This document shows positions 33,352 through 41,621 of a stretch of 64,000 bases of DNA, piece by piece. Under the pieces are notes generated by a model. It did not search any database and was not told where the DNA came from. It worked only from the letters and a program-made list of their open reading frames with translations. Location of the stretch: contig NZ_JBBMXV010000002.1 in assembly GCF_037996645.1 (NCBI RefSeq), forward strand, positions 186,001-250,000, given 5' to 3'. Origin of the DNA: Halalkalicoccus tibetensis (GTDB lineage Archaea; Halobacteriota; Halobacteria; Halobacteriales; Halalkalicoccaceae). The position numbers and the translations under genes are program-made. Within the stretch, counting starts at the first letter, position 1; each line of letters begins with the position of its first letter.

Positions 33352-35082
33352 GTGAGCCGCTCTCAGTCCCCCGGGCCGCCGAGATCACGGTCTGACACCA
33401 GCAGCAACAGCGGTAGCGACGAGGAAAGCGACTGGAAACGTCCCCAGCAGATCCTGCTGGTCGCCGGGATCGCCCTGTTCGCGATCGGCCTGATCGCGAC
33501 GCTCGGGTTCCCGTCGCTGAACTTCGGCCCGATCGGGACCGACAGCCCGGGCGACGAGGACGGCGACCCACCGGGCCTCGACGACGAGACGGCCGAGGAG
33601 GAGCCCGCGGGCGACGAGGACGCGGACGACGAGGCCGAACAGGCCGACGATAGCGAGGCGGACGCCGACGATGACGGGGTAGACCCGCCCGAGGACGCTG
33701 ACAGCGAGGAGACCACGGACGAGGATGCGGCCGACGACGATGCTGACGGGGCTGACGAGACACCGGCTGACGATGCCGACAACGACACGGCGGACGACCC
33801 CGCCCCGCCGGCGGATGACGACGGGCAGGACGCGCCCGAAGACGATGACGGCGCCACCGACACCGGGGACGACGGTGCCGACGAGCCGATCTTCGGCGGC
33901 GACGACGACGCGGACGATGCTGACGCTGACGGCGGGGCGGACGATTCGGCCCCGCCGACCGACGATGACGGACCCGACGAAACCGACGACGCGGACGCTG
34001 GCAATGGGACTACTGACGACGGCACGGACGCCGAGGACGCGAATGAGGAAGAGGAAGGCACCACGGGCGAGGATGCCCCAACTGACCCCGACGAAGTGGA
34101 CAACGGCGCCGATGACGCGGACAATGGTGCAGATGATGCGGACGACATCGGTGCCGGCGAGGACGGCGATAACGGGGACGATGCCAACGACACGAACGGT
34201 GACGACGAACCCGCAGGGGACACTAACGGCGACGATCCGCCGGTTGACGATACCGGCGAGGACCAACCGACCGAAAACGACGATGAGGACGCTCCTGCTA
34301 ATGGAGCAGGAGATGACGGCACCGACGAAGGCGAGCAGGACACGACTGACGATGGCGCTGCCGACGCCGATAATGAGAACGAACAGGACGCCGGTGGAGG
34401 CGACCAGGACGCTGACAACGGGGCTGGTTCGGGAAATGACGACGGCTCCGATGGCGACGACGAGGCTGGCGATGCGGACGGCGATGGCGACGTAGAGGAG
34501 ACCGACGGGGCTGACGACGAGGGCGAATCTGACGAGGACGCTACCGACGACGAGGACCCAGTCGAGGAGGACGATTCGGGAAATGAGGATGGCGACGAGA
34601 CCGACAGCCAGGACGACGAGGACGGGATACTCCCAGGCTTCGGTGACGGGGATGGGGACGACGAGGCCGCTGCTGACGACGAAGACGGCAGCGACGAGGA
34701 CGAGGCTGGTTCGGGAAATGACGACGGCTCCGAGGGCGATGACGCCAACGGAGCAGAGGACGGAACCGACGAGGCGAGCGGGGCTGACGATGACGGTGGA
34801 GCGGACGACGAGGACGAATCGGGAAATGACGACGGCGGCGTGAGCGACGGCGACGCTGACGCCGGGGATGACGACGATGCGAACGAGGAGTCACCCGCGG
34901 AAGACGATGAAGGCGATGGCGCCGAGGAACAGGACGCTCCTGACGGGGAGAACGAGCAGAACACCGACGACGCGGACGACGAGACCGGGACGGACGACGG
35001 AGAGGACGATGCGGCCGACAGCGAGGACGAAGACGAGGAGACGAACGGGGACGCCGACGGCGTGCTCGGCCTCCTGAACTGA
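33352..35082 (+). CDS. single-pass membrane protein with about 510-residue Asp/Glu-rich disordered tail
   Basis: A 576-residue protein beginning with GTG. Residues 1-31 are Ser/Arg-rich, 32-53 form one transmembrane helix (LLVAGIALFAIGLIATLG), and about 60-570 are almost entirely Asp, Glu, Gly, Ala, Asn and Thr. Short units such as GSGNDDGS, SGNDDG, TDDGADE and EPIFGGDDD recur, and the end is DGVLGLLN. It should be extracellular and intrinsically disordered, with a very large negative charge. It may act as an ion-binding or surface-layer-associated brush. No catalytic domain is present. Opposite-strand serine-rich open frame is a composition artefact. Confidence 0.85.
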   Translation: MSRSQSPGPPRSRSDTSSNSGSDEESDWKRPQQILLVAGIALFAIGLIATLGFPSLNFGPIGTDSPGDEDGDPPGLDDETAEEEPAGDEDADDEAEQADDSEADADDDGVDPPEDADSEETTDEDAADDDADGADETPADDADNDTADDPAPPADDDGQDAPEDDDGATDTGDDGADEPIFGGDDDADDADADGGADDSAPPTDDDGPDETDDADAGNGTTDDGTDAEDANEEEEGTTGEDAPTDPDEVDNGADDADNGADDADDIGAGEDGDNGDDANDTNGDDEPAGDTNGDDPPVDDTGEDQPTENDDEDAPANGAGDDGTDEGEQDTTDDGAADADNENEQDAGGGDQDADNGAGSGNDDGSDGDDEAGDADGDGDVEETDGADDEGESDEDATDDEDPVEEDDSGNEDGDETDSQDDEDGILPGFGDGDGDDEAAADDEDGSDEDEAGSGNDDGSEGDDANGAEDGTDEASGADDDGGADDEDESGNDDGGVSDGDADAGDDDDANEESPAEDDEGDGAEEQDAPDGENEQNTDDADDETGTDDGEDDAADSEDEDEETNGDADGVLGLLN

Positions 35083-35133
35083 CCCGCTCGCCGCGACCAC
35101 CGAGTTCTTGGTCGCGGGTTTCGAACCGAAGGT

Positions 35134-36639
35134 ATGGCACAGTCCACCACCCAATCGGACACCTACGAACAGTTCCTCGGGAAGGTACGGCGCATCGAGA
35201 ACCTCGGGGCGGGCGCGAGCGTCCTGCAGTGGGACCAGGAGGTCAAGATGCCCGACGACGGGATCGAGGCCCGCTCCCAGCAGCTTTCGACCCTCTCGGC
35301 GGTGATCCACGAGGAGTTCACCGACGAGGAGATGGGCGAGTATCTCGACGAGCTCGACGCCGCCGACCTCGACGCCGAGCAGGAGGCGGTCGTCCGCGAG
35401 ATCCGCCGCCAGTACGAGCGGAAGACCCGCGTCCCGACCGAGCTCGTCGAGGAGATCTCCCGGACGACCTCCGAGGCGCTGCCCGAGTGGAAGGAGGCGA
35501 AAGCCGAGGACGACTTCTCGATCTTCGCGCCGATCCTCGGGGAGCTGATCGAGCTTAAAAAGGAGTACGCCCACCATATCGACCCCGACGCGGATCCCTA
35601 CGCGGTGCTGTTCGCCGACTACGAGCCGTACATCGAGCTCGAGAAAGCCGAGGAGATGCTGGCGCGGCTGCGCGAGGAGCTCGTCCCCCTGATCGATTCG
35701 GTCGCGGACTCCGAGGCGGAGCTCGCGACCGACGCCTTCTCGGGCGAGTTCGACCCCGAGACCCAGGAGGAGCTGGCCCGCGACGCGCTCGACACCCTCG
35801 GATACGACTGGGACCGGGGCCGCCTCGACACCGCGCCCCACCCGTTCTCGACGGGCAACCAGTTCGACGCGCGCGTGACGACCCGCTTCGACGAGACGGA
35901 TCTCCTCGGGGGGCTGACCAGCACGATCCACGAGTTCGGCCACGCCACCTATACCTTAGGACTGCCCGACGAACACTACGCCACCCCGCTTGGCGACTCA
36001 CGCGATCTGACGGTTCACGAGTCCCAATCCCGGCTCTGGGAGAACCATGTCGGTCGGTCACGGGCGTTCTGGGAGCAGTTCCTCCCGCGGGTCGAGAAGC
36101 GGTTCCCGCAGGTCGACGCGAGCGTCGAGGAGGCCTACGAGGCCGCGAATCAGGTGTACGATGACAACCTCATTCGCGTGGAGGCGGACGAGCTGACCTA
36201 CCACATGCACATCGTCCTCCGGTTCGAGATCGAGCGCGAGCTGATCGAGGGCGAGCTCTCGGTCGAGGAGGTGCCCGAGGCCTGGAACGACCGGATAGAG
36301 GAGTATCTCGGCGTCCGCCCGGAGACCGATTCCGAGGGATGCTTGCAGGACATCCACTGGAGCCACGGCTCCTTCGGCTACTTCCCGACCTACTCGCTGG
36401 GCAGCGTGCTGGCCGCCCAGCTGTACGCGAGCGCCGAGGAGGAGATCGACGACCTCGAGGGACGGATCCGCGAGGGCGAGTTCGACCCGCTTCGCGACTG
36501 GCTCGTCGAGACCGTCCATCGCCACGGCAGCCGGTACACCACCCCCGAGCTGATCGAGGAGGCCACCGGCGAGGCCTTCACGGCCGACTACTTCCTCGAG
36601 TACGTGACCGAGAAGTACGGCGAACTCTACGACCTCTGA
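35134..36639 (+). CDS. carboxypeptidase M32 family
   Basis: A 501-residue M32 (Taq-type) metallocarboxypeptidase. The zinc site HEFGHA (near 267-272) is followed by HESQSRLWEN (near 294-303), where Glu is the third ligand. DIHWSHGSFGYFPTYSLG (near 408-425) is the family's C-terminal signature. Acts in the cytosol to remove C-terminal residues. Full length, no signal peptide. It stands alone after the acidic protein gene with a 51-base gap. Confidence 0.95.
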   Translation: MAQSTTQSDTYEQFLGKVRRIENLGAGASVLQWDQEVKMPDDGIEARSQQLSTLSAVIHEEFTDEEMGEYLDELDAADLDAEQEAVVREIRRQYERKTRVPTELVEEISRTTSEALPEWKEAKAEDDFSIFAPILGELIELKKEYAHHIDPDADPYAVLFADYEPYIELEKAEEMLARLREELVPLIDSVADSEAELATDAFSGEFDPETQEELARDALDTLGYDWDRGRLDTAPHPFSTGNQFDARVTTRFDETDLLGGLTSTIHEFGHATYTLGLPDEHYATPLGDSRDLTVHESQSRLWENHVGRSRAFWEQFLPRVEKRFPQVDASVEEAYEAANQVYDDNLIRVEADELTYHMHIVLRFEIERELIEGELSVEEVPEAWNDRIEEYLGVRPETDSEGCLQDIHWSHGSFGYFPTYSLGSVLAAQLYASAEEEIDDLEGRIREGEFDPLRDWLVETVHRHGSRYTTPELIEEATGEAFTADYFLEYVTEKYGELYDL

Positions 36640-36695
36640 AGCCGGCCGCGACTGCCGGCCCCGGAGTTAACCGTCCGGATCGGTGATATGGGTTC

Positions 36696-36905
36696 ATGCC
36701 CGACATCGGCAGCCCGTTCGGCGTCGACCTCGCGACCACGATCTTCGGTGCGGGGCTCTCGCTTCTGGTCTCGGCGGCCGTCATGGAGTACGGCTACCGC
36801 CTCCCCGACTACACCAGCACCGAGCTACTGGGGGCCGCCGGAATCGGCCTCGTCGCCTTCGGCGCCCTCATGGGGCTCGTGCTCGTGATACGGGGACTAC
36901 GCTGA
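36696..36905 (+). CDS. small two-helix membrane protein
   Basis: A 69-residue protein with hydrophobic helices at about residues 10-28 and 44-66 and a YRLPDYTSTE linker. It ends with a basic RGLR tail. It overlaps the end of the convergent hydrolase gene by nine bases. Function unknown; typical of short conserved haloarchaeal membrane proteins. Confidence 0.65.
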   Translation: MPDIGSPFGVDLATTIFGAGLSLLVSAAVMEYGYRLPDYTSTELLGAAGIGLVAFGALMGLVLVIRGLR

Positions 36906-37553
36906 GCGGAGCCGCTCGCGCAGCCACTCCTCGACGTCGGCGACCTCCTCGGGATGGGTGCCGTGGCCCACGGGGTAGACCTCGTGGGTCACGTCGGCGC
37001 CGGCCTCCGAGAGCAGCTCGGCGGCCCGTTGGGCTCGCTCGGCCGGGATGATCTGGTCGGCCTCGCCCGCCCCGACGAACACCGGTTTGCCGCCCGCCGC
37101 CTCCACTCGGTCCTCGTGTGAGGCGGCGAGATAGCCGTTCAGCGCGACGACCCACGCGTAGCGCTCGGGCCGTTCACAGAGCGCCGCGAGGCTCGTGATC
37201 GCCCCCTGGCTGAAGCCCAGCAGCCCGACCCGCTCGGGGTCGATCGCGTACTCGCCGATCGCCCACTCGACGAACTCGTGGACGAGATCGAGGCTCCGGC
37301 GGAACTCCTCGGCGTGGGGCTCGCTTGCGTGGAGCCCGCCCGCCGAGAGGTCGAGCTCGTACCACGTATACCCGCCCTGCAGGCGGTCGGGCGCCCGGAC
37401 GCTGAGGACGTGCAGCTCGTCGGGGAGCCGTTCGGCCAGCGGCAGGAGGTCGCGCTCGTTCGTCCCGCGACCGTGGATCAGGACGAGGGCGGGTGTCGGG
37501 CCGTCGCCCGCTTCCGGCTCCCTGCTCACGTGTTCCAGCGGAGAATCGGTCAT
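36897..37553 (-). CDS. alpha/beta hydrolase (phospholipase/carboxylesterase family)
   Basis: A 218-residue serine hydrolase of the YpfH/carboxylesterase type. The oxyanion-loop motif LIHGRGTNERD is near 24-34. The nucleophile Ser is in GFSQGA (near 118-123), the Asp in GAGEADQIIP (near 171-176) and the His in VGHGTHP (near 201-207). It hydrolyses carboxyl esters or lysophospholipids; the natural substrate is not known. A TTTATATC box upstream overlaps the region divergent to the zinc-finger gene. Confidence 0.87.
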   Translation of the reverse strand: MTDSPLEHVSREPEAGDGPTPALVLIHGRGTNERDLLPLAERLPDELHVLSVRAPDRLQGGYTWYELDLSAGGLHASEPHAEEFRRSLDLVHEFVEWAIGEYAIDPERVGLLGFSQGAITSLAALCERPERYAWVVALNGYLAASHEDRVEAAGGKPVFVGAGEADQIIPAERAQRAAELLSEAGADVTHEVYPVGHGTHPEEVADVEEWLRERLRSA

Positions 37554-37632
37554 ACCCCTCCTACGGGCGCCCGATATAAATCCCCTGTCCGACCCGAAGC
37601 GTTATGTGATACCATGTCATAATGGGTCGTGT

Positions 37633-37809
37633 ATGGCTACCGCACCCGACCAAGACGAGATGTTCGACCAGTTCCTGTCCCAGCGGGGACACGAGACGGG
37701 ACCTGCGGGGTGGGAGACCGACTACAACAAGAAGCAGTGTCCCGACTGCGGGGGGCTTCACGACCAGGAGGCCTCGGGCTGTACGGTCTGTGGGTGGGAG
37801 CCGCGGTAG
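37633..37809 (+). CDS. HVO_0416-like small zinc-finger protein
   Basis: A 58-residue protein with CPDCGG (C36, C39) and CTVCGW (C50, C53) pairs, forming a zinc-ribbon knuckle. The N-terminal DEMFDQFLSQRGHETG helix and the WETDYNKKQ linker match the haloarchaeal HVO_0416 family as I remember it. Function unknown. The ATG at 37633 is chosen because it begins MATAPDQDEMF. The next gene is another small zinc-knuckle protein 50 bases downstream. Confidence 0.8.
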   Translation: MATAPDQDEMFDQFLSQRGHETGPAGWETDYNKKQCPDCGGLHDQEASGCTVCGWEPR

Positions 37810-37825
37810 GGTCCGCGAACGGAAC

Positions 37826-37834
37826 GATTTATTG
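37826..37834 (+). promoter_or_regulatory. TATA box of the DUF7563-like gene
   Basis: GATTTATTG ends 26 bases before the ATG at 37860, which indicates a separate leaderless transcript for the second zinc-knuckle gene rather than read-through from the first only. Confidence 0.5.
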
Positions 37835-37859
37835 TCCGTGCTGCGTGAGAACGCACCAA

Positions 37860-38018
37860 ATGCCGGAGTGCCAGAACTGTGGCTCGTTCGTGACCGAGGC
37901 GTACGTCCGGGTGTTCACGCCGGCGGACGTCGACGCACCGCGCGTCTGTCCGGACTGCGAGGACCTGATCCGCGACGGCGCAGAGATACGAAAGGCCCGT
38001 TCCTCGCGGGGCGGATAG
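37860..38018 (+). CDS. DUF7563-like small zinc-knuckle protein
   Basis: A 52-residue protein with CQNCGSFVT at residues 4-12 and CPDCED at about 30-35, four cysteines for one zinc. The middle EAYVRVFTPADVDAPRV joins the knuckles, and the end is basic. It matches the layout of the haloarchaeal DUF7563 family (recalled). Its role, possibly nucleic-acid or protein binding, is not known. It lies immediately upstream of a UvrD-like helicase. Confidence 0.8.
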   Translation: MPECQNCGSFVTEAYVRVFTPADVDAPRVCPDCEDLIRDGAEIRKARSSRGG

Positions 38019-38067
38019 CGGCCCGAACCCACGGGGCTTATCAGGTATTGGCTCGTGACTACGTGCA

Positions 38068-39906
38068 ATGGCTGACACACAGGTCACCCGGCTGTTCGGT
38101 GGGCCCGGCAGCGGGAAGACGACGGCGCTCCTCGATCGCGTCGAGGAGATCCTCGAGGACGACTCGGTCGCCGTCAACGACGTGCTGGTCGTCTCGTACA
38201 CCCGCGCCGCCGCCGCCGAGATCCGCGAGCGGCTGGCCGAGCGCCTCGACATCTCGCCGCGGAGCCTGCAGGGCAACGTCTGTACGATGCACGCGAAGGC
38301 CTACGAGCTGCTCGACCTCTCGCGGGGCGACGTCGTGGGCGAGAAGCAGAAAAAGGAGTTCTGCGAGTCCTACGGGCTCGAGTTCGAGGACGAGTACAGC
38401 GGCGCCGGGCGCCGGACCGCCCGCTCGACGACGCTCGGCAACAAGATCATCGCCACCAGCCAGTGGCTCCAGCGCACCCACAGGGAGGTCGCCGACTGGT
38501 ACGACGTCCCCTTCCAGTGGGACGACGAGGAGGTCCGCCTGCCGCCGGAGATCGACGAGAACTCGATGTCGGGCAACAAGTACACCCCGACGTGGCCCAG
38601 CGACGACGATCGGGTCGACATCCCCGAGGCGATCCGCGCCTGGCGCTCGTACAAGGGCGAGGAGGGCGTCATCGGCTTCGCGGACATGCTCGAACGCGTC
38701 CAGCAGCGCTCGCTCGTGCCGAACGTCGACTACCTGGTGATCGACGAGTTCCAGGACATCACCACGCTGCAGTACGGCGTCTACGAGGAGTGGAAACCCC
38801 ACATGAAGGGCGTGCTGATCGCCGGCGACGACGACCAGGTCGTTTACGCCTGGCAGGGGGCGGACCCCGCGCTCCTGCTCGACGCCGAGGTCGACGACGA
38901 CAACGTCCTGCCGAACTCCTACCGGCTGCCCTCCCGGATCCTCGACGTCGTCAACCGGGAGGTCCGACACATCGAAAAACGCCAGGAGAAGGACCTCAAC
39001 CCCCGCAAGGAGGGCGGCACCGTCGAGGCCGTCGAGAGCCCCTCGATGCTCGATCTGGTCCGGAACGTCCGCGCGACGGTCGCCGAGACCCCCGAGGAGA
39101 CGGTGATGGTGCTGTTCCGCGCGCGCTACCAGATGTTCCAGTTCATCGACGAGTACATCTCCGAGGGGATGCCCTTCCGGGTGCTCACCGACCAGCGGAT
39201 GTGGACCGACCGGCTCCAGCAGTTCATCTCGGCGGTCGAGAAGATCGAGGACGAGGAGGCGATCAGCGGACTCGAGGCTCGCCGGCTCGCGGACATGCTC
39301 GCTGACTCGGCCTTCAGCTCAAACGACCGCGACGACCTCTTCGACGAGATCGACGAGCGCCAGGAGGCCGCGGGCGTCGACGACGTGAGCGAGATCACGA
39401 TCGATCCCGAGACGATCCGTGAACACGCCCCGTTCGTCCCCGATCCCGTCTCGGCGGCCGACATGTCCCGGAAGATCACGAGCTTCCAGCGAAAGAGCAT
39501 GAAGGCGTACTTCGCGACGGGCACCTACGAGGGCGCGGACCCCGAACGGGTTCGGATCGGGACGATCCACTCCGCGAAGGGTCGCGAAGCCGACCACGTC
39601 TTCGTCGCGACCGACCTCACCGAGAAGGTCGTCGAGCAGATGGCCGCGACGATCGAGCAGGAGGAGGTCCCCCTCGAGGAGGAGTTCACCCGGACCACCA
39701 GCCCCGTGCCGATGCTCACCGACAACGAACGCCGCGTGTTCTACGTCGGGATGAGCCGGGCCCGCGAGCGGCTCGTCATGATGGAGAACCTCGTCAACGG
39801 CGCGCCGACGCTGCCGCTCGACGTACTGCTCTGCAACGAGCCCCGCGATGAGCCCATCGAGGAGCTGATCGCGGAGGCCGACGCCCCCGAGGCCGAAGTC
39901 CACTAG
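38068..39906 (+). CDS. UvrD/REP-family superfamily 1 DNA helicase
   Basis: A 612-residue SF1A helicase. Motif I GPGSGKTT (12-19), Ia SYTRAAAAEIRERL (near 49-62), II DEFQDI (near 228-233), III GDDDQVVYAW (near 255-264), IV YRLPSR (near 283), V HSAKGREADHV (near 490-500) and VI YVGMSRARERL (near 550-560) are all visible in order. It unwinds DNA 3' to 5' in repair or replication restart. Rep/PcrA-like 2B insertion is reduced, so it is shorter than bacterial UvrD (about 720). Stop is immediately before the next ATG (TAG-ATG). Confidence 0.92.
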   Translation: MADTQVTRLFGGPGSGKTTALLDRVEEILEDDSVAVNDVLVVSYTRAAAAEIRERLAERLDISPRSLQGNVCTMHAKAYELLDLSRGDVVGEKQKKEFCESYGLEFEDEYSGAGRRTARSTTLGNKIIATSQWLQRTHREVADWYDVPFQWDDEEVRLPPEIDENSMSGNKYTPTWPSDDDRVDIPEAIRAWRSYKGEEGVIGFADMLERVQQRSLVPNVDYLVIDEFQDITTLQYGVYEEWKPHMKGVLIAGDDDQVVYAWQGADPALLLDAEVDDDNVLPNSYRLPSRILDVVNREVRHIEKRQEKDLNPRKEGGTVEAVESPSMLDLVRNVRATVAETPEETVMVLFRARYQMFQFIDEYISEGMPFRVLTDQRMWTDRLQQFISAVEKIEDEEAISGLEARRLADMLADSAFSSNDRDDLFDEIDERQEAAGVDDVSEITIDPETIREHAPFVPDPVSAADMSRKITSFQRKSMKAYFATGTYEGADPERVRIGTIHSAKGREADHVFVATDLTEKVVEQMAATIEQEEVPLEEEFTRTTSPVPMLTDNERRVFYVGMSRARERLVMMENLVNGAPTLPLDVLLCNEPRDEPIEELIAEADAPEAEVH

Positions 39907-41019
39907 ATGGAGTTCTCGGCGCTCGAGACGGAACTCGATTCCAGGGGGGCCGACGCCTTCGTCCACGTCGGCGACCGCTTCGACGACGACCTCGGATATC
40001 TCACCCGGTTTTCGGGCCCCGACCGCGACTACGCGTTCGTCTACGACGGCGAGGCGGTCCTGTGTGCACCCCGACTGTTCGAGGAGCAGGCCGAGCAGGA
40101 GTTCTCCGGAACCGTCGTGAGCGCGGCCGAACAGGAGGCGACGGCGGCGGGCGAGCGCGCCGCGGAGCTCGTCTCAGGGACCGTTCTGGTTCCTCAAGGG
40201 ATCCCCCATGACGCGGCGGTCTGGCTCGAACGCGCCGGCTGCGAGCTCGAATCGACCGACGTCGTCTCCCGGATGCGGGTCCGAAAAACCGAGGCGGAGA
40301 TCGATCGACTCCGGACGGTACAGGAGGCCGCTCAGGTCGGGATGGCCCGCGCGGAGACCGTGCTGGCCGCCGCGGGGGCCGAGGGCGATTCGCTGACGTG
40401 GGACGGCGGGGCACTGACGACCGAGCGCCTGCGGCGTGAAGCGAACGCCGCGATGGCCCGCGAGGGCGTGGATCCGGCCGGCAACACCGTGATCGGCGCG
40501 GGCGAGACGTGTGCGGATCTCCATTTCACCGGCGACCTACCGATCGAACGCGGCGAGACCGTCCTGCTCGACCTCTCGCCGCGCGGTCCCGAGGGGTACT
40601 ACGGCGACCTCTCGCGCACGTTCGTCGTCGATTCGGAGGGGGGCTGGGAGCGCCGGGCCTATATCGCCGCCGAGCGCGCCCAGGACGCCGCCTTCGAGGC
40701 GCTCTCGGAGGGCGCCGGAACGGTCGCGAGCACGGTCCACGAGGAGACCGCCGCCGAAGTCGGGGCCTACGGCTTCCGGCCCGACGGCTCGCCGGGCTTC
40801 ATCCATAGTACCGGCCACGGCGTCGGCATGAGCCTCCACGAGGCGCCGTCGCTGCGGGCCGACGACGAGCTCGAAGCGGGGACGGTCCTGACGATCGAAC
40901 CGGGCGTCTACGATCCCGACGAGGGGGGAGTTCGCATCGAGGACCTCGTGGTCGTCCGCGAGGAGGGCTTCGAGAACCTCACCGACTACCCCCGGTCGCT
41001 CGTTCCGCGGAAGCGGTAG
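39907..41019 (+). CDS. M24 family Xaa-Pro peptidase
   Basis: A 370-residue pita-bread-fold aminopeptidase (creatinase N-terminal domain about 1-125, catalytic domain 130-365). The metal ligands are the aspartates in LLDLSPR (near 220) and GDLSRTF (near 232), His in STGHGVGMSLHE (near 302), and two glutamates in IEPGVYDPDEGGVRIED (near 332 and 345). It releases N-terminal residues before proline. It directly abuts the helicase stop codon with no spacer. Confidence 0.92.
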   Translation: MEFSALETELDSRGADAFVHVGDRFDDDLGYLTRFSGPDRDYAFVYDGEAVLCAPRLFEEQAEQEFSGTVVSAAEQEATAAGERAAELVSGTVLVPQGIPHDAAVWLERAGCELESTDVVSRMRVRKTEAEIDRLRTVQEAAQVGMARAETVLAAAGAEGDSLTWDGGALTTERLRREANAAMAREGVDPAGNTVIGAGETCADLHFTGDLPIERGETVLLDLSPRGPEGYYGDLSRTFVVDSEGGWERRAYIAAERAQDAAFEALSEGAGTVASTVHEETAAEVGAYGFRPDGSPGFIHSTGHGVGMSLHEAPSLRADDELEAGTVLTIEPGVYDPDEGGVRIEDLVVVREEGFENLTDYPRSLVPRKR

Positions 41020-41048
41020 CCGTACTCCTTTCTCGGTCCGTCGTCCCC

Positions 41049-41279
41049 TCAGTCCCCACGGCGAAAGGGCAACAGCCCGCGGATCCAGTCCCGGGGGCCG
41101 CCGACACGGCGCATGACGTACTCCGGCAGGAACAGCATCGCGGCGGCCAGGAACAGGAAGGTCGCCCCGAAGACCGTTCGGCCCGCGACGAGGAACTCGA
41201 ACCCGATCAGCCCCAGCGGGATGGCGAAGACCAGCCCCGACCCCATCTGGATCATGGTCAGGATTCCGGGGAGCTTCAT
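41049..41279 (-). CDS. small two-helix membrane protein
   Basis: A 76-residue protein with hydrophobic helices at about residues 5-28 and 31-53, followed by a basic RRVGGPRDWIRG segment. Start ATG 41279, with a GTTTTACC box about 25-32 bases upstream on the minus strand. No function is assigned. It converges with the M24 peptidase gene (29 bases). Confidence 0.7.
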   Translation of the reverse strand: MKLPGILTMIQMGSGLVFAIPLGLIGFEFLVAGRTVFGATFLFLAAAMLFLPEYVMRRVGGPRDWIRGLLPFRRGD

Positions 41280-41621
41280 GCGCCGGGTAGCGCGCCGAAC
41301 GGTAAAACCCCGCCGGTGCCCGCATCGAAGAATTATACTCATCATAAAACCCGCTTGCAGAGTAAGGCACCATAGGTACCTCGTAGTCGAATATATACTT
41401 ATCCGACTCAGACGGAAACATATCAGGGGTCTTCTATCTCGTCCTTTGAAAACCGAGTAGGGACTCCTGGACCGCTCTGAAGTCATGGGCTGAACATGAG
41501 AGACCACAGATCGGATCACACCACGGACCGGAGCACAGCGGGATCGAGCGAACGGGCCGCCTGGGGCCGTTCGGCGGGCGACGACTCCCACCGGAACCGA
41601 CCGGGAGGACGGTGATCGCGC
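41280..41621. other. gene-poor AT-rich leader region of the comA operon
   Basis: This 342-base stretch has the -30 element of the minus-strand membrane gene, then an AT-rich segment with GAATATATACTTATCC near 41388-41403, a plausible TATA box for the comA operon. If the message begins about 27 bases later it has a leader of some 200 bases. This is unusual in haloarchaea and could hold regulation or the small frame at 41496-41615. I see no clear hairpin terminator or riboswitch. Confidence 0.45.
41496..41615 (+). CDS. possible 39-residue leader ORF
   Basis: A short ATG-started frame encoding a His/Arg/Asp/Ser-rich peptide of 39 residues that ends six bases before the GTG of comA. Codons are GC-biased as in real genes of this genome, but the peptide has no domain and the length is within chance. 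It could be a translated leader or an untranslated leader segment. Confidence 0.2.
   Translation: MRDHRSDHTTDRSTAGSSERAAWGRSAGDDSHRNRPGGR

Noticed and set aside
33363-35162. A 599-codon serine-rich open frame on the minus strand opposite the acidic protein
   Set aside because: Its Ser/Pro composition is the reverse-complement of GAC/GAG/GCC/GAA-rich codons; the plus-strand frame has a start, membrane helix and natural stop, so this one is a composition artefact.
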